DNA of 30,000 nt from the NCBI GenBank assembly GCA_910592205.1, contig CAJVPJ010000120.1:1-30000 (forward strand). Direction: 5' to 3'. This DNA is from Paraglomus occultum. Its lineage: Eukaryota; Glomeromycota; Glomeromycetes; Paraglomerales; Paraglomeraceae. Below, in pieces: positions 10,418 to 20,925 of the stretch. How positions within the stretch are numbered: position 1 is the stretch's first letter; every line of letters begins with the position of its first letter. The position numbers were made by a program, and so were the translations under genes. The notes below the pieces were generated by a model, which saw only the letters and a program-made list of their open reading frames with translations, searched no databases and was not told the origin of the DNA.

Positions 10418-11359
10418 TTATTTGAGGTTGTTCCAATCAACATCGGCTGCAGATGACATAGTTCCAAAGGTCTCGCTAGCTACAGACCCAACATCACACC
10501 ATTCTTCTTCAGAAGCAGCTACTCGTTTCCTAATGGGTTTCTGTTCAGCCAACGTATTGCTATCAACAGTAGTCTTATTATTGTTCTTGTCTGCCTCACC
10601 AACAGCCGGAATAGACGATAAACCGGTCAGCGCAATTGGGTCAACCACTCTGTACGGAGGAGGGGATGTTTGCTTTATATCTGAATTGTCAAAAAGCGCA
10701 GAAGCAACAGCGGGCGTGGAAGAGACAGCTGTGAGGTCAGTAGTGGACGTTTGATGAGCTTCAGATGTACCATTTTCGGAGGAAGCGGGACTTGAGTGGG
10801 AATCACTCAAGGATTCGAGGTATTGACGTCGACGCTGGATCTCTCGTTCGCGCTGAAGGAGTTGATCCTCTTCGGCAGCCAGCCGACGTTTACGACGTTC
10901 GATTTCTTGTTCTACTGCCGTGAAATAAGAGAGTTGTTCGAGAAGTCTTTCTTCTTCTTCAGACTGTAAAAAATCATTTTCGCCCAAGAAACAACGGATA
11001 AACATACTATATCGACAGTCGGCTCTATGAACAAGAATAATTAGTCTATTGACACTTACGTCGTGCTTCTGAATCATGCTAACTTGAGAAGTCGTCGCTT
11101 GCGAATCGCTAGACCTCTGCCTGGAAGTCCTCGTTCTCGTCCTCTGCCGTAAGCTAGTTGCTTCCGAGGCGACGACGGAAGTACTCATATTAGTACTCTG
11201 TTTGTCTTCTGACTTGACCTTGGTCTCTCTCTCAGACTTCTCATTGTCAACCAAGACGTCTATAGGTTCATCAATATATTCTTTGACAGCACAATATACG
11301 GCGTAGAGAACCACTACACCGCCAACAACCATACTCGCAACTACAGCTGGGTGCATCAT
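10418..11359 (-). CDS. Membrane-anchored coiled-coil protein with two C-terminal Atg8-interacting-motif candidates
   Basis: Family not recognised. The N-terminus (MMHP, then AVVASMVVGGVVVLYAVYCAV) is a single hydrophobic anchor at about residues 5-25. A Ser/Thr/Arg-rich linker follows, then a strongly charged heptad-like coiled coil (EEEERLLEQL through REREIQRRRQYLESL), a disordered Ser/Pro segment and a conserved-looking acidic tail. An intron of 96 bp, 11059-10964 (donor GTAAGT, acceptor TTTACAG), is an exact multiple of three and contains no stop: spliced length 281 residues, retained 313. The tail holds EEEWCDV and DVDWNNL, both matching acidic-[W]-x-x-[LIV], the Atg8/LC3-binding pattern. 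Inference: a tail-exposed selective-autophagy receptor on an organelle membrane. It could equally be an unrelated tether. Confidence 0.65.
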   Translation of the reverse strand: MMHPAVVASMVVGGVVVLYAVYCAVKEYIDEPIDVLVDNEKSERETKVKSEDKQSTNMSTSVVASEATSLRQRTRTRTSRQRSSDSQATTSQVSMIQKHDVSVNRLIILVHRADCRYSMFIRCFLGENDFLQSEEEERLLEQLSYFTAVEQEIERRKRRLAAEEDQLLQREREIQRRRQYLESLSDSHSSPASSENGTSEAHQTSTTDLTAVSSTPAVASALFDNSDIKQTSPPPYRVVDPIALTGLSSIPAVGEADKNNNKTTVDSNTLAEQKPIRKRVAASEEEWCDVGSVASETFGTMSSAADVDWNNLK

Positions 11360-11777
11360 ATTGTGAAATGAATGTGAGGAGGAATAGTTTCGCCTTTGAT
11401 ACTGGTGACGTTTGTGGGAATAGGCTATTCTTATGTAACCGATCGGCAGCCAAATAGATCACTTGACTCATAAATACTAAAAACCTTTACGTCACGCTAT
11501 ATGACGAAATATCTAATACTACGACGAGTGGTGAAACAACTATCACTTGTGCGGGACATGTGGAGTTTATACGAGTTTGTTTACAAGATGATGCCGCACC
11601 TGTATTAGTATGCCAGGTTCTGACCGCTCGACTTGGAATTGTTAGAATGCATTTTTAATACATAGTGTGTCACATATATTGGTTGTTTTTACGCTTAAAA
11701 GACGGATCTGTTACACCAACCACATGATGTGCAGTAGACAGATTTACAAGAGTCGATAGAAATTACATCATTACAGA
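11360..11777. promoter_or_regulatory. Divergent promoter region between the coiled-coil gene and the sirtuin gene
   Basis: 418 bp between two divergent start codons (11359 minus, 11778 plus). It is AT-rich and no strong TATA or known box was identified. Confidence 0.4.
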
Positions 11778-12962
11778 ATGCGCATTCAAATACCATTCCA
11801 CAAGACATCTGTTTTTTCATCAAATCCTTCTAAAATAAGACTCACAAATTCTGTGAATGTGCTTAAAGAGTTTTTGGAAGCAGCAGAAGGCCGTGTACTG
11901 GTTTTGACAGGTGCAGGTAGGAAGAATATGATTAGTGAGTCGACGACCGTCAAGCAAAGAGATGAACGTTCGGCGTTTTCGAATTGTAGGAATAAGCACC
12001 GACTCTGGAATACCAGATTACCGTGGACCAAACGTAAGAAGCGCTTTTCTAAGCATTTGAAAAAATGTTAACGCTATCCACTTCGCGTAACCTGCTTTAA
12101 CCTTTTCTGGTAGGGTACATATACGACTAATAAAACATACAGACCAATATTTTATCACGAAGTAAGATGCTACCCTTTTTATTTTATCTCTATGCAAAAA
12201 AAATTTTGATCTTGTTGTTTACCGATCATATAGTTTGTCCAACATCACCGCTTTCGACAGCGATACTGGGCTCGTTCGTATTTTGGTTTTCCATCTATTG
12301 CCAAAGCGCTTCCAAACAGTGCTCACTACGCGCTTACCACTCTACAGAATCAGAACCTAATTTCCAAGATAATAACTCAGAATGTTGATGGGCTACATCA
12401 TGCTAGTGGATCTCGTAACATTCTTGAATTACATGGAACGTTGCACGAGGTCAAATGTCTACAATGTGGATATACAAGAAAAAGGACAGACTTTCAGAGT
12501 ACATTGGCGAAATTGAATACAGCATGGACAACATATAAAAGGGCTTTTGAACAAGATGGTTTAACGCCGAAAGTAAATCCGGATGGTGACGTTGAGCCGC
12601 CTGAAGGTACAAGCTATGACTTGTTTATCTACCCACCATGCGATAATTGTAAAACAGGGATATACAAACCAAGCGTTGTATTTTTTGGAGAGAATATTCA
12701 TCCACGAGTAAAACAATATGCTGACCAGATGATACAAGAGTGCAATGCATTGTTGATAGTTGGCAGTTCATTGGCAACCTATAGTGCATTCAGGTTGGTC
12801 AAGACGGTAAAAGAAATGGGGAAGCCTGTGGGGATCGTAAATTTAAGGAGTACACGAGGGGATGATTTGGCAGACTTTAAGATAGAAGAGAAATGTAGTG
12901 ATTTATTCAGAAGAGTGCTTAATGGAGACAAGAAGATTGATAGAAAGCATGCAAGTAGGTGA
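11778..12962 (+). CDS. Class II sirtuin, SIRT4-like NAD-dependent deacylase / lipoamidase, 4 exons
   Basis: Exons 11778-11916, 11990-12033, 12114-12161 and 12234-12962 give 319 residues, close to animal SIRT4. The NAD-binding motif appears only after splicing: LVLTGAG joined to ISTDSGIPDYRGPNG. The class II mark R-RQRYWARS follows, then ITQNVDGLHHASGS and the catalytic ELHGTLH (His144). Zinc ligands are CLQC (152, 155) and CDNC (213, 216). PSVVFFGENI, LLIVGSSLATYSA and GIVNL complete the Rossmann fold. The first 30 residues are basic and hydroxylated with no acids (MRIQIPFHKTSVFSS), compatible with a mitochondrial presequence, the usual SIRT4 location. Class I Sir2/Hst proteins lack the RYWAR segment. 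The substrate is not deducible from sequence. Confidence 0.88.
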
Positions 12963-13737
12963 ACTGAGTGTTAAACGAGGAAGGAGTTGCTGGTTTATAT
13001 AAGACCTAATTGTGCGTTTACATATCTCAGGTTCAAATGCAAGCATGTGTAACTTACTTTGTCCGCCATCTTAAATAAACGAGTAATTATTTATTAGAGT
13101 TTGATCGCGTTGAGAGCTTGCGCAAGTTTGGTTTGTCTATTTGGAAAAGATAAACTGTGCTGAATGAACGAATGACAGAATGGATGGTTGGATGGAAAAG
13201 TCTGATGATAGAGTGGTGAATCCACTATTCACAAGCATGGGTCCAATTGAGTAAGGGGAAAATGGAAAGGTATATGTATGGTATTGAGAATGTTTCCAGG
13301 AAACATAATGGGGAAAGTTATTATTAAGGCATCATATTAATTTAAAATGTTAGTCAAGTTCGTCTCTAAATAAACGCCTTGAGTTATTAATAAGTAACTC
13401 TAAAACAGATTTATTTGAATAACAATTTATTGATGTGGCTTGATACTGAACTATGGAGAGCTTAGCATTATCATTATTATTATAACTTTTATTGCATTAA
13501 ACATTAATTGAAATTTTACACTGTAATTTACATCAATGATCTTTCTCAAATTTATTATTAATGTTAAAGCCCTGTAACGCACTAGAATCGCGAAACTCCT
13601 CCTAGCCAAGGTCAATAGTATACAAAACGTACATACATGACAGCTCGACTTTCTGACCAATGAAGTAGTGAGCAAGCAAACTTTTTCCCCTCGTAAATTA
13701 TGTTTGCTCTTCAACTCCTTTCTACTTTTGCAAACGC
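12963..13737. other. 3' flank of the sirtuin gene, no gene seen
   Basis: AT-rich DNA without a convincing reading frame. A minus-strand frame at 13451-13714 (87 codons) has no recognisable features and no splice context. Confidence 0.4.
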
Positions 13738-14604
13738 CTATGCTAATTTTTCCTTATCTTCTGAATTGCTGTCAGAATCGGGCTGTTTTCTTAACTTTTC
13801 CTCCAAGGTGTTAATTTGATTTTGGAGATTAGTTCACCCTCGCATATATCGGCGAAATTGGCCGGTCCCACAAGTTCACCGTAATGCGTAAATACAGTTC
13901 AGATCATTGTAAAAGACCTGAGCATTCCCCTACGCCTTTCATCGGCAGGTTTATGGGACTTATAAATTTTCCGGGGTGTTAGTTATGTCCAATGTTCATT
14001 GTAAAAGATCTGATAGCATTTCCTTACGCCTTGTCGGTCACTATCATTGGCGGGTTTATGGGACTTGTAAATCTTCTGGGGGTTTAGACGAACTTGCCTA
14101 TTGACACGTTTCCACTCTTCCTTGCATCAAGAAGCTTGATAAAAAATTTATCACCGATTTTATAAATAGTCAAATGTCTTTACACCTATGATTCCGACTT
14201 TTTTGAAGAATGAAAAGGTCTTTGCTATACCTTTTGTTGGTCGCATTGGGTAGGTGAACTATGCTGTTCCGGGCATTCTCTTCACGTCTCTTGTTACACG
14301 GAAATCTTCCAATCATTCGGCACAGCGTTGTATATTTCGTTCACAGCATGTTTTTCCACGATTTACGAGATTTAAAAATCACGACATGGGACGGTTGTTC
14401 CAATAATTCCTCGACAAGATCTCAACAAAAATTATCACGAGTTGTATGCATCAAAATAACCCGAGTTTTTATATGCTTTCTTCCAACTATTTAAATTGTA
14501 GCATCTTTATCTGCTTTGCAGGACTATCAGAAAATAACGCGTTTATATCATCTTCACCATTGTCGTCATTAATCGCATCTTCGATTTTTTTGCTCTCTTC
14601 CATA
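13738..14604 (-). pseudogene. Decayed or highly interrupted coding-like segments, unidentified
   Basis: On the minus strand several stretches read like protein but are broken by stops. One begins MEESKKIEDAINDDNGEDD at 14604. In one frame there is then NRGKTCCERNIQRCAE, a stop, LEDFRVTRDVKRMPGTA, a stop, and later KEEWKRVNRQVRLNPQKIYK. The KIYKSHKPA motif occurs twice because of a local duplication. A final segment, EKLRKQPDSDSNSEDKEKLA, ends in TAG at 13740-13738. Either this is a decayed gene or element, or it is a living gene with many small exons that I cannot assemble. No family was recognised. Confidence 0.35.
13904..14087. repeat. Imperfect tandem duplication, period about 92 bp
   Basis: Two copies, about 13904-13982 and 13996-14087, share blocks such as TCATTGTAAAAGA, TACGCCTT and GGTTTATGGGACTT in the same order and orientation. 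They differ by substitutions and an indel of about 10 bases near the middle. Each copy encodes KIYKSHKPA on the minus strand. Confidence 0.8.
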
Positions 14605-15344
14605 TTTTCTGCTTATTAAAATGGACCAAGGTTTCCAACTGCGGAGACATTGAAATTTGGGCGATAATTATTCCGTAATATTCACCATATCTTTTTCTAA
14701 TTTACGTAAAGCAGATGTACGTATTTTTTTCCATCGCCACCAACAGATGAAAAAGAAACGTAGCTTGACGTGTATTTCCTAGAGGCTGTAAATAACTTAA
14801 GACTTGCAATATATGAATTCATCTAAAGCAGATATTGTTAAGTATTTTACTAATGCTCCCAATATTAGCGACACTTAGTGCGTTCACATTAATGAAATAT
14901 ACTTTATCTTTTCCTATTTTGATTTTCGCTTTCTCGATTTAGGACATGAATCTTTATTAGTATTAGGAAATACATAAATAAGTGTGTGACAACAACGCTA
15001 TCGTTCATTAGCCAAAAGCGCACTGATGTCATCGTAAATGTCATGTGAATGCGAAAACGTACCGAGACTATGAAAATGTTTGACGATGCAACTAAAGAAA
15101 CCGTTGATCCGATCGACAAGTTTACAAGCTTTTTAGCAAACGCCAAAGGGAATTTGACATTAGTAATAGTTTTTCTCTTTTGAGTTCGAGTCATTATTAA
15201 TACTCGAAAATTCAATTGATACTGGGTCATGAGATGTCATGACGGGGAGATCCAATCATCTCCTACCATCTTATCAGATCATTTATTTCCCAAACACAAC
15301 TACACCTCTTTTTAACCTTTAAAACATACGAACATTATTATAAC
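14605..15344. other. Intergenic region upstream of VMA9, with weak minus-strand coding-like stretches
   Basis: A minus-strand frame at 14904-15230 and the segment RTSALRKLEKDMVNITE near 14740-14690 look partly protein-like, and an ATG at 15240 begins MTSHDPVSIEFSSINNDSN. A TACTAAT branch-point-like site precedes an AAAAAG acceptor-like site inside it. I could not assemble a consistent gene. The last 100 bp must contain the VMA9 promoter. Confidence 0.3.
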
Positions 15345-15748
15345 ATGAGCGGTTGGAATATATTGTGGGTTCTAGCCGGCGTCAGCGGTGCTTGTACAGC
15401 CTCTTATTTCCTGGCACCTAGTGGTCAAAACCAAACGTAAGTTTAGAAGCAGAATGTGTTGTTTAGAAATGCATTCAGTGAAAATCGAGTAAGGTTTTTA
15501 ATCTGCCATGAACACATGTATCTCATAGAACAATACGAACTGTACTTATTCTGACTCTCATATGCTGTTACTTGATGTGAGTACCTGCCCTATTTCTTTC
15601 GTTTGCTTTTGATATAAATGTTAAAGACATGTCTCAGGTCTGTTGTTACTTGACGATTAGGTGGGCTGTTACATATCTTGCCCAATTGCACCCGTTAATA
15701 ACTCCAAAACGGACTGATTTACGTCCACCTCATGAAGAATCGTTATAA
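15345..15748 (+). CDS. VMA9: V-type proton ATPase subunit e
   Basis: Small membrane subunit of the V0 sector, needed for assembly of the vacuolar proton pump. Three exons (15345-15436, 15529-15576, 15661-15748) encode 75 residues, the normal size for the family. Two transmembrane segments are visible: ILWVLAGVSGACTASYFLAP and VLILTLICCYLMWAVTYLAQ. The second continues into the family signature LAQLHPLITPKRTDLRP, which matches the LCQLHPLVAPRRSDLRP-like tail of subunit e. Donors are GTAAGT and GTGAGT and both joins keep frame. No single frame is long enough to reveal this gene without splicing. The end is convergent with ORC3. Confidence 0.93.
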
Positions 15749-16679
15749 AACGAATATACTAATTTGGGTTATCGAAGTACCGTATCGCCGCTGGTTCTAA
15801 TACCGGGAAGGTACTATATTAGAGGAGGGAGGGATATTGTACCAAGGGAGTACATTGGTGAATTAATCTAAAAAAGAAAATTTGTGTACTTTAGCATTCT
15901 CTTCGCAGTATGTTTAGCGTTAATAAAAATATTCGCTATGCAAATACAATTCGGAAGATACAATGTCAATGGGATGCACGGGAATTATGATAAGTAATCT
16001 TTCAATGTTAGAGGATATCAGAAAAGAAAGACGGAAGCGAAGTCTTTGATCTTATAATGGGGTTGTGCACAGTACCAGTAACGGCAGAAGGTTTGTTATA
16101 ATTATAGAGGAAGAAACAGGCATAGTTGATAACTCAAAAATGTTGGGGATACGGTTGAGATGATTATGCGTATGCAAATATGACCAACAATTGGGAAATC
16201 GGTCTTGACTGTACACAGCTGCATTAATATTAATGATTTGAAATAAATCCTTTCATATACGATTTTTTACTTTTGGGTAGCAGTATTAATTCTATAAAAT
16301 AGATCGTAATTGATTTGTCTTGCACGATCAGTTTTGCTGAAGATGCTACGTACCGATACATACTTGATACACTTCATATATACGTACCTGCGTACTTTAT
16401 TAGTATAGGACCTAGTCCCTACTACTGAGCAAATGGGAAGTTTACTATACTAGTGCAATACGGTAGGGGTTCAGCATCATTCAAGAGTATATTGCAATCT
16501 ATTTTAATTTACGCATAGCTCTCGACACGTTTTCTATATTGTATATAATTATAGTTACATTTTTATTTCCTCATTTCAATCGTATTTATCACGTCTAGTT
16601 TTGTAATTGTATTGATGCTATATCGAAATACGATGCTAGATTTTCTGCAGTTTATATGCTCATCAACGTATAAGACCAA
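15749..16679. other. Convergent 3' intergenic region between VMA9 and ORC3
   Basis: 931 bp, AT-rich, between two gene ends. I see no reading frame of note, no tRNA and no element end. Confidence 0.45.
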
Positions 16680-19600
16680 CTAACCAGAGGTAAACATTCC
16701 CCATGTTAATCTTTCGACATGGTCTACCTTGCGATTTGTGTGTCTCGTAAAGCCTAAAAATTGGAGTTCGCCAATTCCATGAATAAATCGTGCCCTGTTC
16801 CCGATAGAAAACACACCGAGTTAAAGAATAACGCCTGCAACGAAATTCAGCATTAATCTGTTACGCAAAGGATACTGCGCCTCGTTCATTTCGATTGGTC
16901 CTGCTTTATCCAGCACGTGCTTAAATGCAACAAACCAGTCATACAAATTAATTAATCTTCCAAATTCCAGATATAGTTTATACAATATACACGTATCGTT
17001 TTGTGTTGGTAGTATTTCATCAAGAGCGCTTTGATCTTCAAGACAGCAATCGCAACGAATGTAATGACTCGGCTGACCAAGTGCTGTTTGTAATGCCTCT
17101 CGCGGTTGTGCATTGAACGCCTGTATAAGTCAACCGACTAAATGTCAAATTTAGCAACTCAACTGCCTTTTGAACGTTCACTTTTCCACGTTCATAGCAA
17201 ACACCAGGATTAATTTGTGCCACAGCCGAATAATTAAACAGCGGACTTACCTTCTTGAGCAAATTAACTGCATCATAATAAGTAAGTTCGTGCAATGGAA
17301 TTGATGAATAATGTCTAAGATTATCCCTGTAGTGATAAGGTCAGCTGTATATTCCAGATTGTAATGTGTAGTGTGATTAACTCATGAATAACACAACAAA
17401 CCTAAAAAATCCCTCAAAAAATCCTACGACGTCTTTGCTTAATTTTGTGTCATCATTGGTGGAATTCGCTTTATTTCTCATCATTTTGGCTCGCGATCTG
17501 CTAACAAGACGCTCGCCGATAGATAGCGGTTCACATTCTAATCCACTCATATTAGCATCATTCGAACCGAGCTTCTCAGCAAAGCCTTCCAGTAGAGATA
17601 TTGTTTCCATCAGTTCAACTATGCCATCAACTCGTTGGCTCATATACTCCTTGCATGCAATGACAATCTCCCTTAGTTTCATGCAGTTAAGCTTCCTATT
17701 CATTAATGGTTAGCAATACATCCTGGTTACAGTAAACAACTTTCAAAAGCATACGACATTTACCTCAAGTGCAAAACAACGGATTTAACATAATCGGATT
17801 CACATAGTCCATTCGTTTCCTGTAATGCCATGAGATATAGATAATATTTCTGTTTCCTCATGGACGGCTCATTTAATGAGTTTTGTATTATATAAATAAA
17901 ATTAAATGCTATAGAAAACTTCTTCTGATATAGCTGCATCTCCTCGATAAATCCGGGAATTAATGATTTGAGATAATTATTGTCTTTTAATAATTTCACG
18001 ACTTCTTGATAATTTGGCAAACGCGCTTCGACGAATCTGTGTGAAGACAATACGTGTGAGAAGAATGAAATATACTCAATACAGCACAGTGAATGGCACT
18101 TACTTTCTAAAAGATGCCTGCATTCGGATAATTTCCAAATGCTCATCTGTCAGCAGACGCAGTCTAGCTTGAGCCTCTTCTCGATTGATATTACTTAAGA
18201 AACTTAAGGGATTCGCGTAGTAATGATGCATGACGGCATACTATTTACAAAGACAGGTGAATAAGCAGTAGTAAATAAAACAATCACAGACTTACTTGAG
18301 TCAAACCTGCAATTTTGACACATAAGACGAAATCGAATAATTCAACAATAAATATGTATCCGTCAAGTATTTGAATGGCGCTAGACCAAGCTTTATCCCT
18401 TTTGATTCTTCTATGATTACCTTGTAACAAAAAAGTGCATGAGAAATTTAATAATTCGAAAGCCTTCCTTATCCTTCGTACAAACCTCGTTCACAAGTAG
18501 ATTAAAACATTGATGAGGCTGCAGTAGAGAAAATTTCTCCATTCTTAATAAACTCAAGGTCGATTTTGGAAGCGTATCGTGTAATATTTCTATTATTGTG
18601 GCAATGCCTATTAAAAAAACTATCGGGAGTCGTTCTCTATATTCACTGTTCTCAACGATAGAAGGCGGGATTATGATAATAAAAAGGTTGTTCTTTTTAA
18701 TTCATTTATTTCAGACGTCAGTTTTCCTATTGCTCAGATGAATAAAGTAATTACCTGCATATAAGTACCAAATCCTCCAATAGTTTTGGATCAAAGCATT
18801 CAAAATCTTGTATTATAACAACAAGTCTCGAACCTTGAGATCATAAGTTCGGTCAGACAATCACTGAGATTTAGTTCGGCATGCTGGTAATGTAATAGGT
18901 CTCACCATTATTACTGCAACTGGTCGTCTGGCATATATGTTCATACCATCCTGCGAGTAATTGCATGTCATATTTGGACAATCGAGATCCACACTATTGA
19001 CAATATACTGATTAGATTTCTATCAATTTGTCAATAAACTCAGAACATCATTCGTACCTTTGCTCTTTTAAAAAAGACAATTTTTCCGTCTATCTCCTAG
19101 ACACATGTACATTGTAAGCCTATACGTATAATGTACACAAGACATCAGAACTCATTCTATAAAAAGTATAGATACCTCGTCATCGTCATCGTCCTTCTCG
19201 TAATCCTTTTGCGTGTTCATTAATTGTTCAATCATATGACTAATGGTATTCTTTAAATTAGAACAGTCTGCTGACCTCAGAGTGGCTACAGCATGACCAT
19301 TTCGTTGTAATGTACAAGCAATTTGTTTGAACAATACATCGTGATCGGGAATGTTAACCCCTGTTATTAATAGAATATTCATCAGAAAGTAAGATACAAT
19401 GTCTGATCACCAACACGAATTATTCTGCGACTAACCTGCGAATACCAAAGCTGTCGGTAGTTCGCAGTATGGTAGGTTCAAATTTCTGAATTCAAAAGTT
19501 AAGCAAGGGTGAGCAATTGGCCAAAATGCAACTGACAATCTATCAACCAACCCTGTATGCGTTCAAATACACGCGTCATTAGTAGTACGGAGTTCAAGAA

Positions 19601-20182
19601 ACAAAACTTACTGTAAGTTGGATATATCGTGGACATCATTATATGCAGTGGTCACGAAATTAACAATGTTTTCTATCGAAAACTTGTTGATATTGGCCAG
19701 AAGACTCTATCAAGAAATTCCATCATCAATATAACTCGGATGTCGCGATTAATACAGCCTCATCTGTAACAACATACATCAATCCTATTCTTCATCTCAG
19801 ACCATGTTCTTTCGTATTCTTTGACTCTCAATTTAAGTGTCTCTACGGATTCTGTGCCGTCAATAAGTCGCTGAAAACCAAAGTACTCACGATGATAGGG
19901 ATTATAGTACGTGCCATCATCTTTGTGTGCTAGTTAACCAATATTAACCTTATATATTACAAAAAATCCTTACAAATGTTTTATATTGATAGAATCCAAC
20001 AATACATGCCAGCTTTCGACGCGCTTTTTTTAAATTCTACGGGTTCTCCCGGCAGAATTACGAAACATCCCTAAGCATTGAAGTAAATTATTGCCAGACT
20101 CACAACAAAGTCAAGGCAATGCATTATATCCGCTTACCTTTGTAACGGAGTCAAATGGATCCCGGGCTTGGATTTCAGACAT
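16680..20182 (-). CDS. ORC3: Origin recognition complex subunit 3, many exons
   Basis: ORC3 is a core subunit of the six-protein complex that marks replication origins and loads MCM helicase. The start is MSEIQARDPFDSVTK at 20182-20138. Conserved segments follow in family order: GCFVILPGEP; ELPTALVFAG spliced to VNIPDHDVLFKQIACTLQ; LRSADCSNLK; SKYDMQLLAGWYEHI; LVVIIQDFECFDPKLLEDLV; LPIVFLIGIATI; YYANPLSFLS; HLEIIRMQASFRKFVEARLPN; SRSRAKMMRNKA. At the C-terminus are EALQTALGQPSHYI, YKLYLEFGRLINLYDWFVAF and, across the intron 16875-16795, NEAQARFIHGIGELQFLGF and RKVDHVERLTWG. The stop is TAG at 16682-16680. More than a dozen introns of about 70-100 bp leave no long frame. Exon 2 (from about 20070) is the one part whose frame I could not close. 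It is divergent from the SKA2-like gene. Confidence 0.9.
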
Positions 20183-20323
20183 AGTATTCAGTCGATAGTT
20201 GAGTCAACTTACCCGTTCGAGGGTTCTGAATATGATCGCTTTTGGTGTAACCTATTCCCGTGAACCGAACGCGTCTTATTTTATGAGTGGGTGATTACAA
20301 CTTTTTATGCAAATCTGTCTAAC
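20183..20323. promoter_or_regulatory. 141-bp bidirectional promoter shared by ORC3 and the SKA2-like gene
   Basis: Only 141 bp separate the divergent start codons (20182 minus, 20324 plus). The spacer contains a perfect ACGCGT at 20269-20274, the MluI cell-cycle box bound by MBF in fungi, 50 bp before the SKA2-like ATG. Both products are needed around S phase and mitosis. Regulation by MBF is inference. Confidence 0.55.
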
Positions 20324-20925
20324 ATGGAGACGGCTACGAAAGCTCTTCGTCTGGAGTTCGAGCAAGCACGTACAGGTATAACATCACACGGCTAAATTAC
20401 TGACAAGAGAAGCGGTATGTCATTAACAATGTGCCCGTTTCTGTCTTACAGAACTGGAATGCATAGAAGCTAAGCTAGAAGCAGAGTTCAAACGAATGTA
20501 TGAAATTGAACGACGTGCAACCACTAATCCTTATGAAGTAATTACACGACTGAAGAAACTGAAACAGGAACTTGAGACGTTAAAGCATGATAATGAGCTT
20601 GTCACGGTGGCCAAGCAGGTAACACATTTACACTTCACGATATGCTTTAATTAAACATGTGCTAAATGGATAACGTAACATTCCCTAAGGAATTCATTCA
20701 CGAAACTGAAGCACAACTTGCAAAAAATCATGATTTACTGGTGGACTTGCAAAATAAAGCATCAATTAAAGTAAGCGATACGGGTTCATTATGGTGCATA
20801 TACTCTGTGTAAAATGCTAAGGAAGTCGATTTTATAATCAGCGGGACCCCGATCTTTCCCATACTTTGGAGAAATTTACTACCCTATCCGGAAATTGGCA
20901 AAATGATATCAAGGCTAGTTATTAA
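20324..20925 (+). CDS. SKA2: SKA2-like kinetochore coiled-coil protein, 4 exons
   Basis: Exons 20324-20375, 20452-20618, 20690-20770 and 20842-20925 give 127 residues, close to human SKA2 (121). The protein is almost wholly helical. The opening ALRLEFEQARTELECIEAKL matches the SKA2 pattern L.L.F..A...L..I...LE.E. The central NPYEVITRLKKLKQELETL matches the NP..LL..L..IK....TL block, and VAKQEF matches the following V..EQKE. No other domain is seen. Ska2 forms the W-shaped core with Ska1 and Ska3 that holds kinetochores on microtubules; Dikarya use the Dam1 complex instead. Alternatives are another short coiled-coil subunit (Spc24/25, Mis12-type), judged less likely. It shares its promoter with ORC3. 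Confidence 0.65.
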
